Part shown: positions 1 through 8,467 of the stretch, in pieces
How positions within the stretch are numbered: the first letter of the stretch is position 1
How the letters are laid out: every line of letters begins with the position of its first letter
NCBI GenBank assembly: GCA_944324695.1
Contig: CALUXH010000064.1
Coordinates: forward strand, 1-44,214
Reading direction: 5' to 3'
DNA: 44,214 nucleotides
Source of the DNA: an uncultured Elusimicrobiales bacterium
GTDB lineage: Bacteria; Elusimicrobiota; Elusimicrobia; Elusimicrobiales; Elusimicrobiaceae
Notes under the pieces: model-generated
The model's input: only the letters and a program-made list of their open reading frames with translations
Told to the model about the DNA's origin: nothing
Database searches by the model: none
Position numbers and translations under genes: made by a program

Positions 1-2
1 AT

Positions 3-107
3 GGGAAACGGGTGGCGCGAGGAGTGTATTTTGGGTTGGTGGACTTCCGGGCAGCCAACGGACGGCAGCACTGCCAGAAAGTGGTAAAAATATTAATCCC
101 CAGATAA
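3..107 (+). CDS. 3' end of an upstream gene with a type IX secretion-like C-terminal sorting tail (partial)
   Basis: Frame 3 is open from the window edge to TAA at 105-107 and gives 34 residues. The tail has a Gly-Lys-Arg-Val-Ala stretch, then RGVYF, then a short spacer and a final KVVKI strand. This is the pattern of FlgD-like or type A T9SS C-terminal domains, where a G-V-Y-(F/Y) strand is followed by a Lys-rich last strand. The protein would be exported and sorted to the outer surface. The gene for a PorV/PorQ-like protein, a family that includes T9SS shuttle and sorting components, starts nine bases downstream, which supports the reading. Frame 2 is also open through this stretch, so the frame choice rests on the motif and the neighbour. 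Only the tail is visible and the main domain is unknown. Confidence 0.45.
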   Translation, partial: GKRVARGVYFGLVDFRAANGRQHCQKVVKILIPR

Positions 108-116
108 CGACATTTT

Positions 117-1085
117 ATGAAGAGAAAAAATAGCATTCTGTTTATTTGTTTCATCCTGGCTTTAGCGGCCCCGGCCGCGTGGGCCCAGAGTTATTCCGAG
201 GCCGGTACGAGCGCGAGCGCGTTTTTAAAAATCGATTCCGGTTCTCCGCGTGCGCAGGCCTTGGGCAATGCGTTTGTATCTATTGCCGAGGGGCCGGAGG
301 CGTTGTTCTGGAACCCGGCTGGTACGGCTTCGGCCACAACCAAAGAGTTGCAGCTGTCCTACCAGGATTATTTGCAGGGATACACTTCCCGTGCGTTGGC
401 CTATTTGCATCCGATGGGCAAGACCATTATCGGCGTGACGCTGAATTATATGGATATGGACGGCTTTGATTACCGTGATGAATGGGGGCAGCTCCAGCCC
501 GAAATCAGCACGCCGGTGCAGAACTTTGTGGGCAGCCTGTCCCTGGCCCGCGGTTTTTTTGACCAGGGCTTGCAGATTGGCGCAACGGCAAAGTATATTA
601 ATGAAAAGTTGGAAAATTACCGCTATACCAATGAGGGTTTTGACGTGGGCGCCAAAGCCCGCCCTTGGAAATGGCTGGGCCTGGGCGGCGCCATCGTCAA
701 TATCGGTGATAAGGACGAAATGCCCCGCGGCTGGCGTTTGGGCGCGGACATTAACACCAAATACTGGACGGTGTCCGGCGAATATATGAAATATGTGGAC
801 GACGAGGGCCGCATCGGCGTAGGCCTGGAAGTGCACATACCGGAAGATTTGCTGCAGGTGGCCCGGTTTGATTTGCGCGTTGGTTATTACAGCCGCGAAA
901 GCATCGGCTACAGCGACAGCGAAACCTTAAAAAGCCTGGGGTTGGACGGAACGTCTAAACTGTCTTTTGGTTTTGGCATTTACAGTTCCGAACTGTTCGG
1001 TTACGGTGCGCGTATAGATTACGCCATTACGCCGTTCGGCGCGCTGGGCACGGCCCAGCAGATAGCGGTGGGCATTCAGTTCTAA
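117..1085 (+). CDS. PorV/PorQ-family outer-membrane beta-barrel protein (UPF0164-like)
   Basis: This 322-residue protein begins with a signal peptide ending near AWAQ. The N-terminal hallmark of the PorV/PorQ family follows: a run of small residues, SPRAQALGNAFVS, then a WNPAG motif at about residues 65-70. The rest alternates aromatic and polar residues as in a beta-barrel and ends in F, like many outer-membrane proteins. In Bacteroidetes, PorV carries T9SS cargo to the attachment complex and PorQ binds lipid; other members are plain FadL-like barrels. Here the preceding gene ends in a T9SS-like tail, while the Tad pilus operon starts 24 bases downstream. No Shine-Dalgarno sequence precedes the ATG (context CATTTT-ATG), so translation may be coupled to the upstream gene. 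Family assignment is firm; the exact role is inferred. Confidence 0.75.
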   Translation: MKRKNSILFICFILALAAPAAWAQSYSEAGTSASAFLKIDSGSPRAQALGNAFVSIAEGPEALFWNPAGTASATTKELQLSYQDYLQGYTSRALAYLHPMGKTIIGVTLNYMDMDGFDYRDEWGQLQPEISTPVQNFVGSLSLARGFFDQGLQIGATAKYINEKLENYRYTNEGFDVGAKARPWKWLGLGGAIVNIGDKDEMPRGWRLGADINTKYWTVSGEYMKYVDDEGRIGVGLEVHIPEDLLQVARFDLRVGYYSRESIGYSDSETLKSLGLDGTSKLSFGFGIYSSELFGYGARIDYAITPFGALGTAQQIAVGIQF

Positions 1086-1109
1086 CGGGTTTAAATCCCG
1101 GGAGGCGGT

Positions 1110-1292
1110 ATGAAAGCATGCAAAGCGGCCGCAAAAAACAAAAGAGGCCAGACCGCCATTGAATATGTACTGACGGCGGGGTTTTTATTCGGGGCTTTTT
1201 TGGCGTTTTACGCTTTGTACTCCAACCTGGTGCCGCAGCAGTTTGACCAGGGAGCGGAGCTGATTTTAACGACGTATGAAGCAGGAAATTAG
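1110..1292 (+). CDS. flp: Flp-type prepilin (Tad pilus major pilin candidate 1)
   Basis: This 60-residue protein has a basic leader and then G-QTAIEY at about residues 15-21, the class IVb prepilin cleavage site: Gly at -1, Glu at +5 and Tyr at +6. A hydrophobic helix of about 20 residues follows. The length fits Flp pilins. A prepilin peptidase (TadV/CpaA type) would cut after the Gly, and the mature pilin would polymerise through its N-terminal helix. No such peptidase is encoded in this window. The start has a GGGAGG ribosome site. It is the first pilin of the tad operon, followed at once by a second Flp-like pilin. Confidence 0.85.
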   Translation: MKACKAAAKNKRGQTAIEYVLTAGFLFGAFLAFYALYSNLVPQQFDQGAELILTTYEAGN

Positions 1293-1317
1293 TTTTATAA
1301 AAAATCAGGAGGAATCC

Positions 1318-1545
1318 ATGAAGTTTATTATTGCCATGCAAAACAAGTTGGACGCCGCCAAACGGGCTGCGTTTAACTGTCTGAAAAAACAGGACGGCCA
1401 AAACACGGTGGAATATATCATTATGTTGACCGTGGTGGTGGCCGTAGTGCTGGTGGTCGGGGCCGCCATGCGCAGCATGATGCCGGAAGTGTTTGAAAAC
1501 GTAAAGCAGAAAATCCTGGGCGGCATCAATTCCAGCGGGAATTAA
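1318..1545 (+). CDS. flp: Flp-type prepilin (Tad pilus pilin candidate 2)
   Basis: The protein is 75 residues from the ATG at 1318, chosen because AGGAGG lies just upstream; an in-frame ATG at 1276 overlaps the previous gene and has no such site. The cleavage motif G-QNTVEY is followed by a strongly hydrophobic Val/Ala-rich helix and a short amphipathic C-terminus. It is a second Flp paralogue with a longer leader (about 25 residues) and a longer C-terminal part than the first. One of the two may be the major pilin and the other a minor one. The sequence does not tell which. Confidence 0.85.
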   Translation: MKFIIAMQNKLDAAKRAAFNCLKKQDGQNTVEYIIMLTVVVAVVLVVGAAMRSMMPEVFENVKQKILGGINSSGN

Positions 1546-1559
1546 TCCCGGCGGAATCT

Positions 1560-2048
1560 ATGAAAGCTTTTCATAGGGTGCGTGATGGGCAGGTGACGGT
1601 GGAACTGATGCTTATTCTGCCGGTGCTGATGTTAATGATATTTTTTGTATTGGAATACGGAAATATCGCCTATCACACCATTATTGCCAATCACGCTTCC
1701 TATGAATTTGCCCGCATCGGGGCCCTGGTGGGAACCAATAAACCTAGCGGCAAGGCCAATTCGGGAACGATGCGCAATAGAATAAACGCCGCCAAACAGA
1801 AAGTGTTTGGCTATAATGCGCGTTATATTAATGTAGGCGTAAAACTGCAGGCGACGGGGACCGACCCTAGGTATAAACGTCACCAGCATGAAGATGTGAT
1901 TGTTACGGTTACGTACCCCATTCGCTTGATTTTTCCCGGCACCAGCTGGCTGCTGGCCGATGAGCCCAAGCGCAACGGGATACGCCGCATAAAAGCCACG
2001 GCGCGTATGCCTGTGGAAAAAGTATATGCCAGCTTTGACCCGGCGTAA
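1560..2048 (+). CDS. TadE-like pseudopilin
   Basis: This 162-residue protein has a short basic leader, G-QVTVEL (Glu at +5), a hydrophobic helix and then the TadE-type continuation, in which small and aromatic residues lead into HASYEFARIGALVG. TadE and TadF are minor pseudopilins needed for Tad pilus assembly and are cut by the same prepilin peptidase. The exported part (from about residue 40) is basic and rich in beta-branched residues. It sits 14 bases behind the second Flp gene, within the tad operon. The pseudopilin class is clear; TadE versus TadF cannot be separated by eye. Confidence 0.8.
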   Translation: MKAFHRVRDGQVTVELMLILPVLMLMIFFVLEYGNIAYHTIIANHASYEFARIGALVGTNKPSGKANSGTMRNRINAAKQKVFGYNARYINVGVKLQATGTDPRYKRHQHEDVIVTVTYPIRLIFPGTSWLLADEPKRNGIRRIKATARMPVEKVYASFDPA

Positions 2049-2107
2049 AAACGCGGGAGAGAAAAGATTTTTATTTTAATTTACCGGGACGGATGTAAGG
2101 AGAAAAA

Positions 2108-2866
2108 ATGAAAAGAGGATTCATGTTGCCGTTGGTGTTAGGCATTTTGGCGACCGTCGTGTATATGCTCATAGTGAGCAGTGCGCAGAAAAAACTGGAA
2201 GCTTCCGGTACAATGCAGACGGTATTCGTGGCCAGCCGCGATATTAAAGAGCGGGAACTTATCAGCCCCAATATGCTGACCCGCGTCCGCATACCCAAAG
2301 CCTATGTGCAGAAAGACGCTTTCACCTATAATTCGGATGCCGATTTGTCCAGAATCAGCAACACGATTGCGCGCGTGCAAATCCCGAAAGGCAACCAGAT
2401 TTCCAAATATGCCGTCACCTCGCTTTCTCCCGAGGTGGGGCTGTCCAGCAAAATCCCGGTGCAAATGAGAGGCGTGGTAATCAGCGTGCCGACCAGCGTG
2501 GCCAGCATGATTAAGCCCGATGACAATATTGATATTTTGGTTACTTTTGACGCGATTATGAAAGACGGCTCCCGTCAGAAAGTAACCATGACGCTGCTGC
2601 AGAATATTAAGGTGCTTGGCGTGGGATCTGATTTGGGCCAAGGCTTGGACGCCCGTACGGCGGCCGCCATGCGCAACGATGAAGAAGACGCCAGCGCTTA
2701 TACCGATACGGGGACGCTGAGCCTGTCTCTTTCCCCGCAGGACGCGCAGTATTTGGCCTTGGCGCAAACGCAGGAAGGCAGCGAAGTTTCCGTGATCCTG
2801 CGCTCGCCCGGCGATGTAACGAGTTACGTCATGCAAATAGCCACTTTTGACAGATTATTTAACTAA
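2108..2866 (+). CDS. cpaB: Flp pilus assembly protein CpaB/RcpC
   Basis: This 252-residue protein has an N-terminal signal anchor and then a SAF domain (VASRDIKERELISPNMLT, residues about 37-55) typical of CpaB/RcpC. Next come the conserved block around VQIPKGNQISKYAVT and the RcpC domain with PTSVASMIKPDDNIDILVTF. The C-terminal part ends with a TLSLSPQDAQYLALAQ-type stretch, another family hallmark. CpaB is periplasmic and partners with the secretin CpaC, whose gene is the next one. An AAGGAG ribosome site precedes the ATG. Length and domain order are normal for the family. Confidence 0.9.
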   Translation: MKRGFMLPLVLGILATVVYMLIVSSAQKKLEASGTMQTVFVASRDIKERELISPNMLTRVRIPKAYVQKDAFTYNSDADLSRISNTIARVQIPKGNQISKYAVTSLSPEVGLSSKIPVQMRGVVISVPTSVASMIKPDDNIDILVTFDAIMKDGSRQKVTMTLLQNIKVLGVGSDLGQGLDARTAAAMRNDEEDASAYTDTGTLSLSLSPQDAQYLALAQTQEGSEVSVILRSPGDVTSYVMQIATFDRLFN

Positions 2867-2885
2867 ACGGGAATGATACGACATT

Positions 2886-3620
2886 ATGAAATTTACTTCT
2901 AAAATCACACTGGTTGTTTTGCTGCTGGCTTTGTTTTCCCCGGCCGCGTTTGCCAAAAAAACGCGCCTGGTGGCCGTCAGCGCGGACGTGGTGGAAATCA
3001 GCGGGACTTTGTCTTCGGCCAAAGGCTTTGAATGGAACCAGATTTTTGATTTCCAGGAAGCTGAGATTCCGGGTATATTGTCTTTGGGCGATTTTGAACG
3101 CCAGACCGCGGTGATTACGCGCTTGCGTTTATCCGAAACGGAAGGCCGCGCACAGGTGCTGTCCAACCCGAAAATCGTGACCAGTTCCGGAAATGCCGCA
3201 AAAATCACGGTGGGTGGTAAAGTGCCTATACCGGTGGTAAACAATCAAGGCGTCGGCTCCCAGCTGGAAGAATACGGTATCTTGCTTAACGTATTGCCTA
3301 CGATTATTCCCGAAAGAGGCAATATTATTGACTTGCAGGTTCAACTGTCCGTATCCTCGGTGGACTATTCCCGTACGGTGTCCGTGGGTACGTCTACGGC
3401 TCCTTCTTTCACCAACCGCGATGTGGAAACGCATGTGGAGCTCAACAGCGGGGAAACGCTGGTTATCGGCGGATTGAAGAGCAGTTCGCGCAACGTCAGT
3501 GAAACGCGGGTGCCTATATTGGGCCGTATCCCGCTGCTCGGCCTTTTGTTCAAGTATAAAGACGTCACCGAAGAGCAACGCTCACTCTTCCTGTTTATTA
3601 CCGTAGAAGTGGTGGAATAA
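2886..3620 (+). CDS. cpaC: Short Tad secretin (CpaC/RcpA-like), secretin domain only
   Basis: This 244-residue protein has a signal peptide ending near AAFA and then runs almost directly into a type II/III secretin domain. Recognisable parts are VLSNPKIVTSSGNAAKITVGGKVP, the LEEYGILLNVLPTI block and the closing PILGRIPLLGLLFKYK motif. Secretins form the outer-membrane channel through which the Tad pilus exits. Typical CpaC/RcpA proteins are about twice as long and carry periplasmic N-domains (N0/BON) that contact the inner-membrane machine. Those are absent here, and no frameshift is visible because upstream DNA encodes CpaB to within 20 bases. The ATG has no good ribosome site (context ACGACATT-ATG). 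Docking may rely on CpaB or another protein. Confidence 0.85.
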   Translation: MKFTSKITLVVLLLALFSPAAFAKKTRLVAVSADVVEISGTLSSAKGFEWNQIFDFQEAEIPGILSLGDFERQTAVITRLRLSETEGRAQVLSNPKIVTSSGNAAKITVGGKVPIPVVNNQGVGSQLEEYGILLNVLPTIIPERGNIIDLQVQLSVSSVDYSRTVSVGTSTAPSFTNRDVETHVELNSGETLVIGGLKSSSRNVSETRVPILGRIPLLGLLFKYKDVTEEQRSLFLFITVEVVE

Positions 3621-3630
3621 ATAACATTTT

Positions 3631-5928
3631 ATGGCAGAAATAGAGACACAAAAAAACGAAGCCAAAATTATTGCGCTCAGCAGCCCCAAAGAAGGCGCGG
3701 GGAAAACTACCCTGACGCTGAACTTGGCCTTGGGCTGGGCGGGTATACAAAAAAGGCCGGTGCTTATTGTACCGCTGGACCCGCTGGCGCGTCAGGAACA
3801 CAGTTTTTATTTGGATATTAAGAAGCCCGTCAGCGTGGCCGATATTTTGCGCACGCTGGGCAATGCCAATATTGCCGTGGTGGGGGGGCTTTTGCGCGGC
3901 AAGGTGTCCATGTCCCAATGGGGAGTGGGCGTATTGCCTTTGGGCAACACCCGCGCGCAGGTGGCCGCCATCAGTCCTAAAATTTTAATTCCCATTTTAT
4001 CGCGTCTTTCCCAGACGTTTGACATTTTTTTGGATGTGGATTCTTCCTTCCCCATGCAGGCTTTTGCTTTCGATATTGCCGACAAAATATTTTGGGTCTC
4101 TAACGCAACGCGTACGCATTTAAATTCCACGGTGCTTTTGTTTAACGATTACAAAGAACAGAGCTACCCTATGGAACGCCTCAGCGTGATTTGCAATCAA
4201 TATGATATGCCCGGTTCCATTCCGTATGAGGAAGTGGAAAAGTTCTATAATTCACTGGGCCGCGATATTGATGTGTTTTTACCGTGGGACGAAGGGATTA
4301 TGGCTTCTTCCAACCGCAAGGAAGTGGAAATTATTACCAACCCTCAGTCCGAATGGATTAAAGGCTTGCGTTTGGTGCTGGCCAAAATACGTGATTTAAC
4401 GCCCGCGCCGAAAGATTGGACGGCATCCGTCAGCGACGAAGAGTTTACGCAGGCTTCCAAAGAAATATGGAGTCCCATTTTCGGAGGGGGCGGCTCCGGC
4501 GCGCCGGAGGAAAGCCACATAGCGCAAGAGGACGAATCCAACAAAACCAAACTGTCTTTCTGGGATGAATTGAAACAAAAAATCCACAAAGATGTAGTGC
4601 GTACTCTGGAAATAGAGCGTATTGTCATCAGTGATGAAAGTACGGCCAGCGCACAAACGCGCAAACGCGTGGCAGCCATTGTGGAAGATATTTTGCAAAA
4701 GCAGCCCAATTTACAGTTTTCACGGGATCAGCGCAGCCGTTTTACTTCGGAACTGCTGGACGAAATTTTAGGATTGGGGCCGCTGGAAAATTTAATGCGT
4801 GACCCGAGCGTTACCGAAATCATGGTCAATGCCTTTGACAAAATCTTTATTGAGCAGCGGGGTAAGCTGACCCTGACCAAATATAAATTTAGAAATAATG
4901 AGCAGGTGGTACAGGTAATTAAGCGTATCGTTTCTCCGTTGGGCCGCCGTATTGACGAATCCGTGCCGCTGGTGGACGCCCGCTTGAAAGACGGTTCCCG
5001 CGTCAACGCCATTATTGCGCCTTTGGCCGTATCCGGCCCGACGTTGACCATCCGCCGTTTCTCCCAGAAACCTTTCGGGCCGGAAGATTACTTCCGTTTC
5101 GGCACCATCAGCCCCGAATGTATGGAGTTTTTGGAAAAGTGCGTGCGCATTCGCAAAAATATCATTGTCTGCGGGGGTACCGGTACCGGTAAAACCACTT
5201 TCTTAAACGCTTTGTCCGGCTATATCGCCGATGACGAACGTATTATTACGGTGGAAGACACGGCCGAGCTGCGTTTGCAGCAGCCGCACTGGGTGTCTTT
5301 GGAAAGCCGCCCTCCCAACGTGGAAGGAAAAGGGCAAATATCCATTCAGGATTTGGTCCGCAACTGTCTGCGTATGCGTCCGGACCGCATTGTAGTAGGG
5401 GAATGCCGCGGCGGCGAAGCGCTGGACATGTTGCAAGCCATGAACACCGGCCACGAAGGTTCTCTGACCACCATTCACGCCAATACGCCGCGCGACGGTC
5501 TGTCCCGTCTGGAGGCCATGTGCATGCAGGCCAGTGCCGATTTGCCTATTTTCGCCATCCGCGAAATGATTTCTTCGGCTGTGAACATGATTGTGCAGCT
5601 GTCGCGTTTTTCCGACGGGTCCAGAAAGGTGACCTATATCACTGAAATGCACGGTCAAAAAGACGGGGAAATCCAGTCTACGGACTTGTTCCGTTATGTA
5701 CAAACAGGGGTGGATGAAAACGGCAAGGTGCAGGGCGTTTTTGCCCCGACGGGGAATTTACCCACGTTTTATCGTGAATTTCAGGCTAAAGGCGTGCCCG
5801 TATCCGAAGAAGTATTTACAAAAGGTGCGGTAAAACTCAATGAAAGCGGAGAGCCAGACTTGGCCTCTCTTCAACAGCGGCCCAGGCCTCCGCAAGTCCC
5901 TCAGCCGCCGGCTAAGCCGCAGCCATAG
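3631..5928 (+). CDS. tadA: TadZ-TadA fusion ATPase (CpaE-like plus CpaF-like)
   Basis: A single 765-residue frame joins two Tad proteins that are normally separate. Residues 1 to about 265 form a MinD/ParA-like domain with a deviant Walker A (KEGAGKTTL, 20-28) and match TadZ/CpaE, which positions the pilus machine at a pole. From about residue 295 the sequence is a TadA/CpaF secretion ATPase: an N-terminal helical region, the NA-FDKIFIE strand region, Walker [10 protein letters not shown] (515-523), the Asp box VEDTAEL, Walker B-like [14 protein letters not shown] (583-595) and the His box [13 protein letters not shown]. TadA powers pilus assembly as a cytoplasmic hexamer. The C-terminus is a Pro/Gln-rich tail. 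The linker near 4480-4560 is Gly/Ser/Glu-rich. The start has no clear ribosome site (AACATTTT-ATG), 10 bases after cpaC. Confidence 0.9.
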   Translation: MAEIETQKNEAKIIALSSPKEGAGKTTLTLNLALGWAGIQKRPVLIVPLDPLARQEHSFYLDIKKPVSVADILRTLGNANIAVVGGLLRGKVSMSQWGVGVLPLGNTRAQVAAISPKILIPILSRLSQTFDIFLDVDSSFPMQAFAFDIADKIFWVSNATRTHLNSTVLLFNDYKEQSYPMERLSVICNQYDMPGSIPYEEVEKFYNSLGRDIDVFLPWDEGIMASSNRKEVEIITNPQSEWIKGLRLVLAKIRDLTPAPKDWTASVSDEEFTQASKEIWSPIFGGGGSGAPEESHIAQEDESNKTKLSFWDELKQKIHKDVVRTLEIERIVISDESTASAQTRKRVAAIVEDILQKQPNLQFSRDQRSRFTSELLDEILGLGPLENLMRDPSVTEIMVNAFDKIFIEQRGKLTLTKYKFRNNEQVVQVIKRIVSPLGRRIDESVPLVDARLKDGSRVNAIIAPLAVSGPTLTIRRFSQKPFGPEDYFRFGTISPECMEFLEKCVRIRKNIIVCGGTGTGKTTFLNALSGYIADDERIITVEDTAELRLQQPHWVSLESRPPNVEGKGQISIQDLVRNCLRMRPDRIVVGECRGGEALDMLQAMNTGHEGSLTTIHANTPRDGLSRLEAMCMQASADLPIFAIREMISSAVNMIVQLSRFSDGSRKVTYITEMHGQKDGEIQSTDLFRYVQTGVDENGKVQGVFAPTGNLPTFYREFQAKGVPVSEEVFTKGAVKLNESGEPDLASLQQRPRPPQVPQPPAKPQP

Positions 5929-5937
5929 GAGCAAGCC

Positions 5938-7563
5938 ATGAAAAAATATCTTTTGTGGGCTGTCATATTGGGCGGGATATTGGGGATGATATCCCCGCGC
6001 ACGGCTTTTGCCCGCGCCCTGGACCATCGGGACAAAAAACAGATTCAGTGTGCACAGTTTAAAATGGAAGTGTTGGCCCGGTTTTTTGACGTTAGCCGCA
6101 CGGCCGATCAAAATAAATTCGCCTATCCCGATGTTTGCGGTTCGGGGTTGGAAGGCAAGGAAATTACCATGCCGCAATGGTTCCCCGAAGACCTCAAACG
6201 CATGGAAGATGTGAAGGTGATTTATATTGAAGGGGAAGGGACGCTAAGCGAGGCAACCCTTTGGTATCGTACTTTTTCTAATATTTATGCGTTTTTGGCC
6301 CGTGCCAACAATGCGCTGGATCCGAATCAGCCTATTGTCCTGCCGGAATTGTCCAGGGGATATGTGTCCAACCGTATTAGTTTAATGGCGAACCTGGATC
6401 ATTTGAATAAAGATTTAACCCGCGGCTCGGTCGTGTACAGTATGAAAGACAGCATGCAGGGCCGTGCCCGCGCCATGCTGGCCACGCTGGAAGTTATGAA
6501 CCGCGAGTTTTACAGCACGGTGGAATCTTTTACCAGCGCCGCTTCGCAGAAGGATGACAAGTACCGCCAGTCCGTGATGGCGGTGGTTACCCTTTCCAAC
6601 CAGCTGTGGCATGAATTTTTCTCCGCCCCTATTCCCATGGAATTGCCGAAAGAAGAGCTTTTCCGCGTAACGGAAGGGGAACGGTTGTTTAATGCCCTGC
6701 TTTTGGTGCTGGGAATGGCCTGCGTGGGGTTTATGGTGTATTTCCTGTTAAAAAACAATGAGACATATGTGCAGCAGCGTTGGGAAGAATACACCCAAAA
6801 AAGCACGGCTTGGGCCGAAGATTTTAACCGGCAATTTTTGACCATTGATGTGCGGTATATCGTATTTGGCACCGTGGGAATTTTTGCGGCTTTTGGGTTG
6901 TTTTTAGGCATTTCCACCGGCGGGTTCGGGGGAGTGTTTTTGTTTTTCCTGGTACTGGCCGCTGGCGTCATGATATCGGTGCGCATTCCGCCGATTGTGC
7001 TGGATACGCTGAAGAAAAGCCGCGGCCGGAAAATCAATGCCCAGCTGATGGATTCTCTGATTTTGCTTTCCAATTCGTTGCGTTCGGGCATGGATATTGT
7101 GCAGGGATTTGAATTGGTGTCTCATGACATGCAGCCTCCGATTTCTGATGAATTTGGGCTGGTTATTAAAAACTACCAGTTGGGCACGCCGTTTGAGAAG
7201 GCCTTGGAAGGACTGGATGAACGCGTGGAAAGCCGTATGCTTTCTTATACAATTAAGGCTATTATCATCCAGAGGCAGGTGGGCGGTAATTTGACGGTTA
7301 TTTTCTCCCGCTTGGTGGAAAATATCCGCGAAGAAAGCAAACTGGAAGAGAAACTGGATGCCATGACCGCACAGCAAAAAATCCAGTCTATCGTGGTAGG
7401 CATTATGCCGGTCATCATGCTGGGGGTCATGTTTATGTTCCGTCCGGATGAAATGTTGGCCTTTTATACCACGCCGGTGGGCCTTATTGTGCTGTTCGGA
7501 TGCATGGTGTGGATTTTGATTGGCATGAAACTGATTCAAAAAATGGGCGAGGTAAAGGTATAA
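5938..7563 (+). CDS. tadB: TadB-like inner-membrane platform protein with large N-terminal extracytoplasmic domain
   Basis: The protein is 541 residues, far longer than usual TadB (about 300). It opens with a signal peptide (MKKYLLWAVILGG... ending near TAFA). An uncharacterised soluble region to about residue 245 follows, then a membrane segment near 250-270, a short polar loop, two membrane segments near 300-345, the T2SSF domain (QLMDSLILLSNSLRSG to about 480) and a terminal membrane hairpin. The T2SSF part is the platform that TadA acts on. The added domain would lie in the periplasm and might make the contact that the shortened secretin lost; this is an inference. A GGAG ribosome site precedes the ATG, and tadC follows four bases after the stop. 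Confidence 0.85.
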   Translation: MKKYLLWAVILGGILGMISPRTAFARALDHRDKKQIQCAQFKMEVLARFFDVSRTADQNKFAYPDVCGSGLEGKEITMPQWFPEDLKRMEDVKVIYIEGEGTLSEATLWYRTFSNIYAFLARANNALDPNQPIVLPELSRGYVSNRISLMANLDHLNKDLTRGSVVYSMKDSMQGRARAMLATLEVMNREFYSTVESFTSAASQKDDKYRQSVMAVVTLSNQLWHEFFSAPIPMELPKEELFRVTEGERLFNALLLVLGMACVGFMVYFLLKNNETYVQQRWEEYTQKSTAWAEDFNRQFLTIDVRYIVFGTVGIFAAFGLFLGISTGGFGGVFLFFLVLAAGVMISVRIPPIVLDTLKKSRGRKINAQLMDSLILLSNSLRSGMDIVQGFELVSHDMQPPISDEFGLVIKNYQLGTPFEKALEGLDERVESRMLSYTIKAIIIQRQVGGNLTVIFSRLVENIREESKLEEKLDAMTAQQKIQSIVVGIMPVIMLGVMFMFRPDEMLAFYTTPVGLIVLFGCMVWILIGMKLIQKMGEVKV

Positions 7564-7567
7564 GCTT

Positions 7568-8455
7568 ATGAGCGGCGGGCTTTCCATAGTATTGTTTATT
7601 TTATTGGGCATCGGCAGTATTTCTGTATTTGTCACGGTGCTGACTTTGCTTTCTCCCAAAGGAGAGCAGACGCAAATCGTGGACGTTTCCGCGCGCCGGT
7701 TTAAATCTTCCTCCAGCTTTGCCAGATTACAGCCGGAAACAAAGTGGACGGACCGTCTGGCGGTATTTGTGCTTAATTCTTTCCATCTGGAACGCCCTTT
7801 GGAGCAAATGCATATGCAGCTGGGCAGCCCCGATATGCCGCAGCCGGTGGATATATTGTATTATAAAATTATCTTTGCCTTTGTAGTCCCTGCCGGCGGG
7901 ATGTTGCTGTTCCACAGCATTTGGGCCGTCGTGTTGGTGCCGGTGGGCTTTTATTTGCCGGATATTATATTGAAAAGCCGTATCCAGAAAAGACAGGCTG
8001 AGATTTTGGGCAATTTTTCCAGCACGGTGGATTTGGCGGCCTTGATTATTGAGTCCGGTTTGGACTATTTGACGGCATTTGAAAGAATTATTAACATCGC
8101 CAAGAAGAAGACCGTTTTGGAGGAAGAACTGGAAAAAACCCTGAATGAAATTAAACTGGGTTATTCCCGCCGTGAGGCATTGGAGCGGTTTGCCAACCGT
8201 ACCGGCGTGCAGGAAGTGCGTTCGTTGGTCGGATTGATTATTCAGTCGGATGAGCTGGGTACCAGCCTGGTGGATTTGCTGCGTAATTTTTCTTCCGATT
8301 TGCGCAGCCGGCGCATGAGCCGGGCCGAAAAGCTGGCCGCACAGGCATCCACCAAGATGCTGTTCCCGTTGTTTATTTTCATATTCCCGACGATTTTTAT
8401 TTTAATTCTGTCGCCCATGATTAAAGGCCTGCTTTCGCAGGGGCTGAGCTTTTGA
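7568..8455 (+). CDS. tadC: TadC-like inner-membrane platform protein
   Basis: This 295-residue protein has an N-terminal membrane segment, a short cytoplasmic linker, two central membrane segments (about residues 98-135) and a T2SSF domain with LGNFSSTVDLAALIIESGLDYLTAFERI and the second half-motif RREALERFANRTGVQEVRSLVGLIIQSDELGTSL. A last membrane hairpin closes it. TadB and TadC together form the Tad inner-membrane platform. Length and layout match the family. It follows tadB closely and is translated from an ATG preceded by a GAGGTAAAGG stretch inside the end of tadB. Confidence 0.9.
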   Translation: MSGGLSIVLFILLGIGSISVFVTVLTLLSPKGEQTQIVDVSARRFKSSSSFARLQPETKWTDRLAVFVLNSFHLERPLEQMHMQLGSPDMPQPVDILYYKIIFAFVVPAGGMLLFHSIWAVVLVPVGFYLPDIILKSRIQKRQAEILGNFSSTVDLAALIIESGLDYLTAFERIINIAKKKTVLEEELEKTLNEIKLGYSRREALERFANRTGVQEVRSLVGLIIQSDELGTSLVDLLRNFSSDLRSRRMSRAEKLAAQASTKMLFPLFIFIFPTIFILILSPMIKGLLSQGLSF

Positions 8456-8467
8456 GAGGATATATTT

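Noticed and set aside
2-132. Frame 2 at the left edge as the coding frame
   Set aside because: It is open and reads into the PorV-like gene, but frame 3 gives a recognisable sorting-tail pattern and stops just before the next start.
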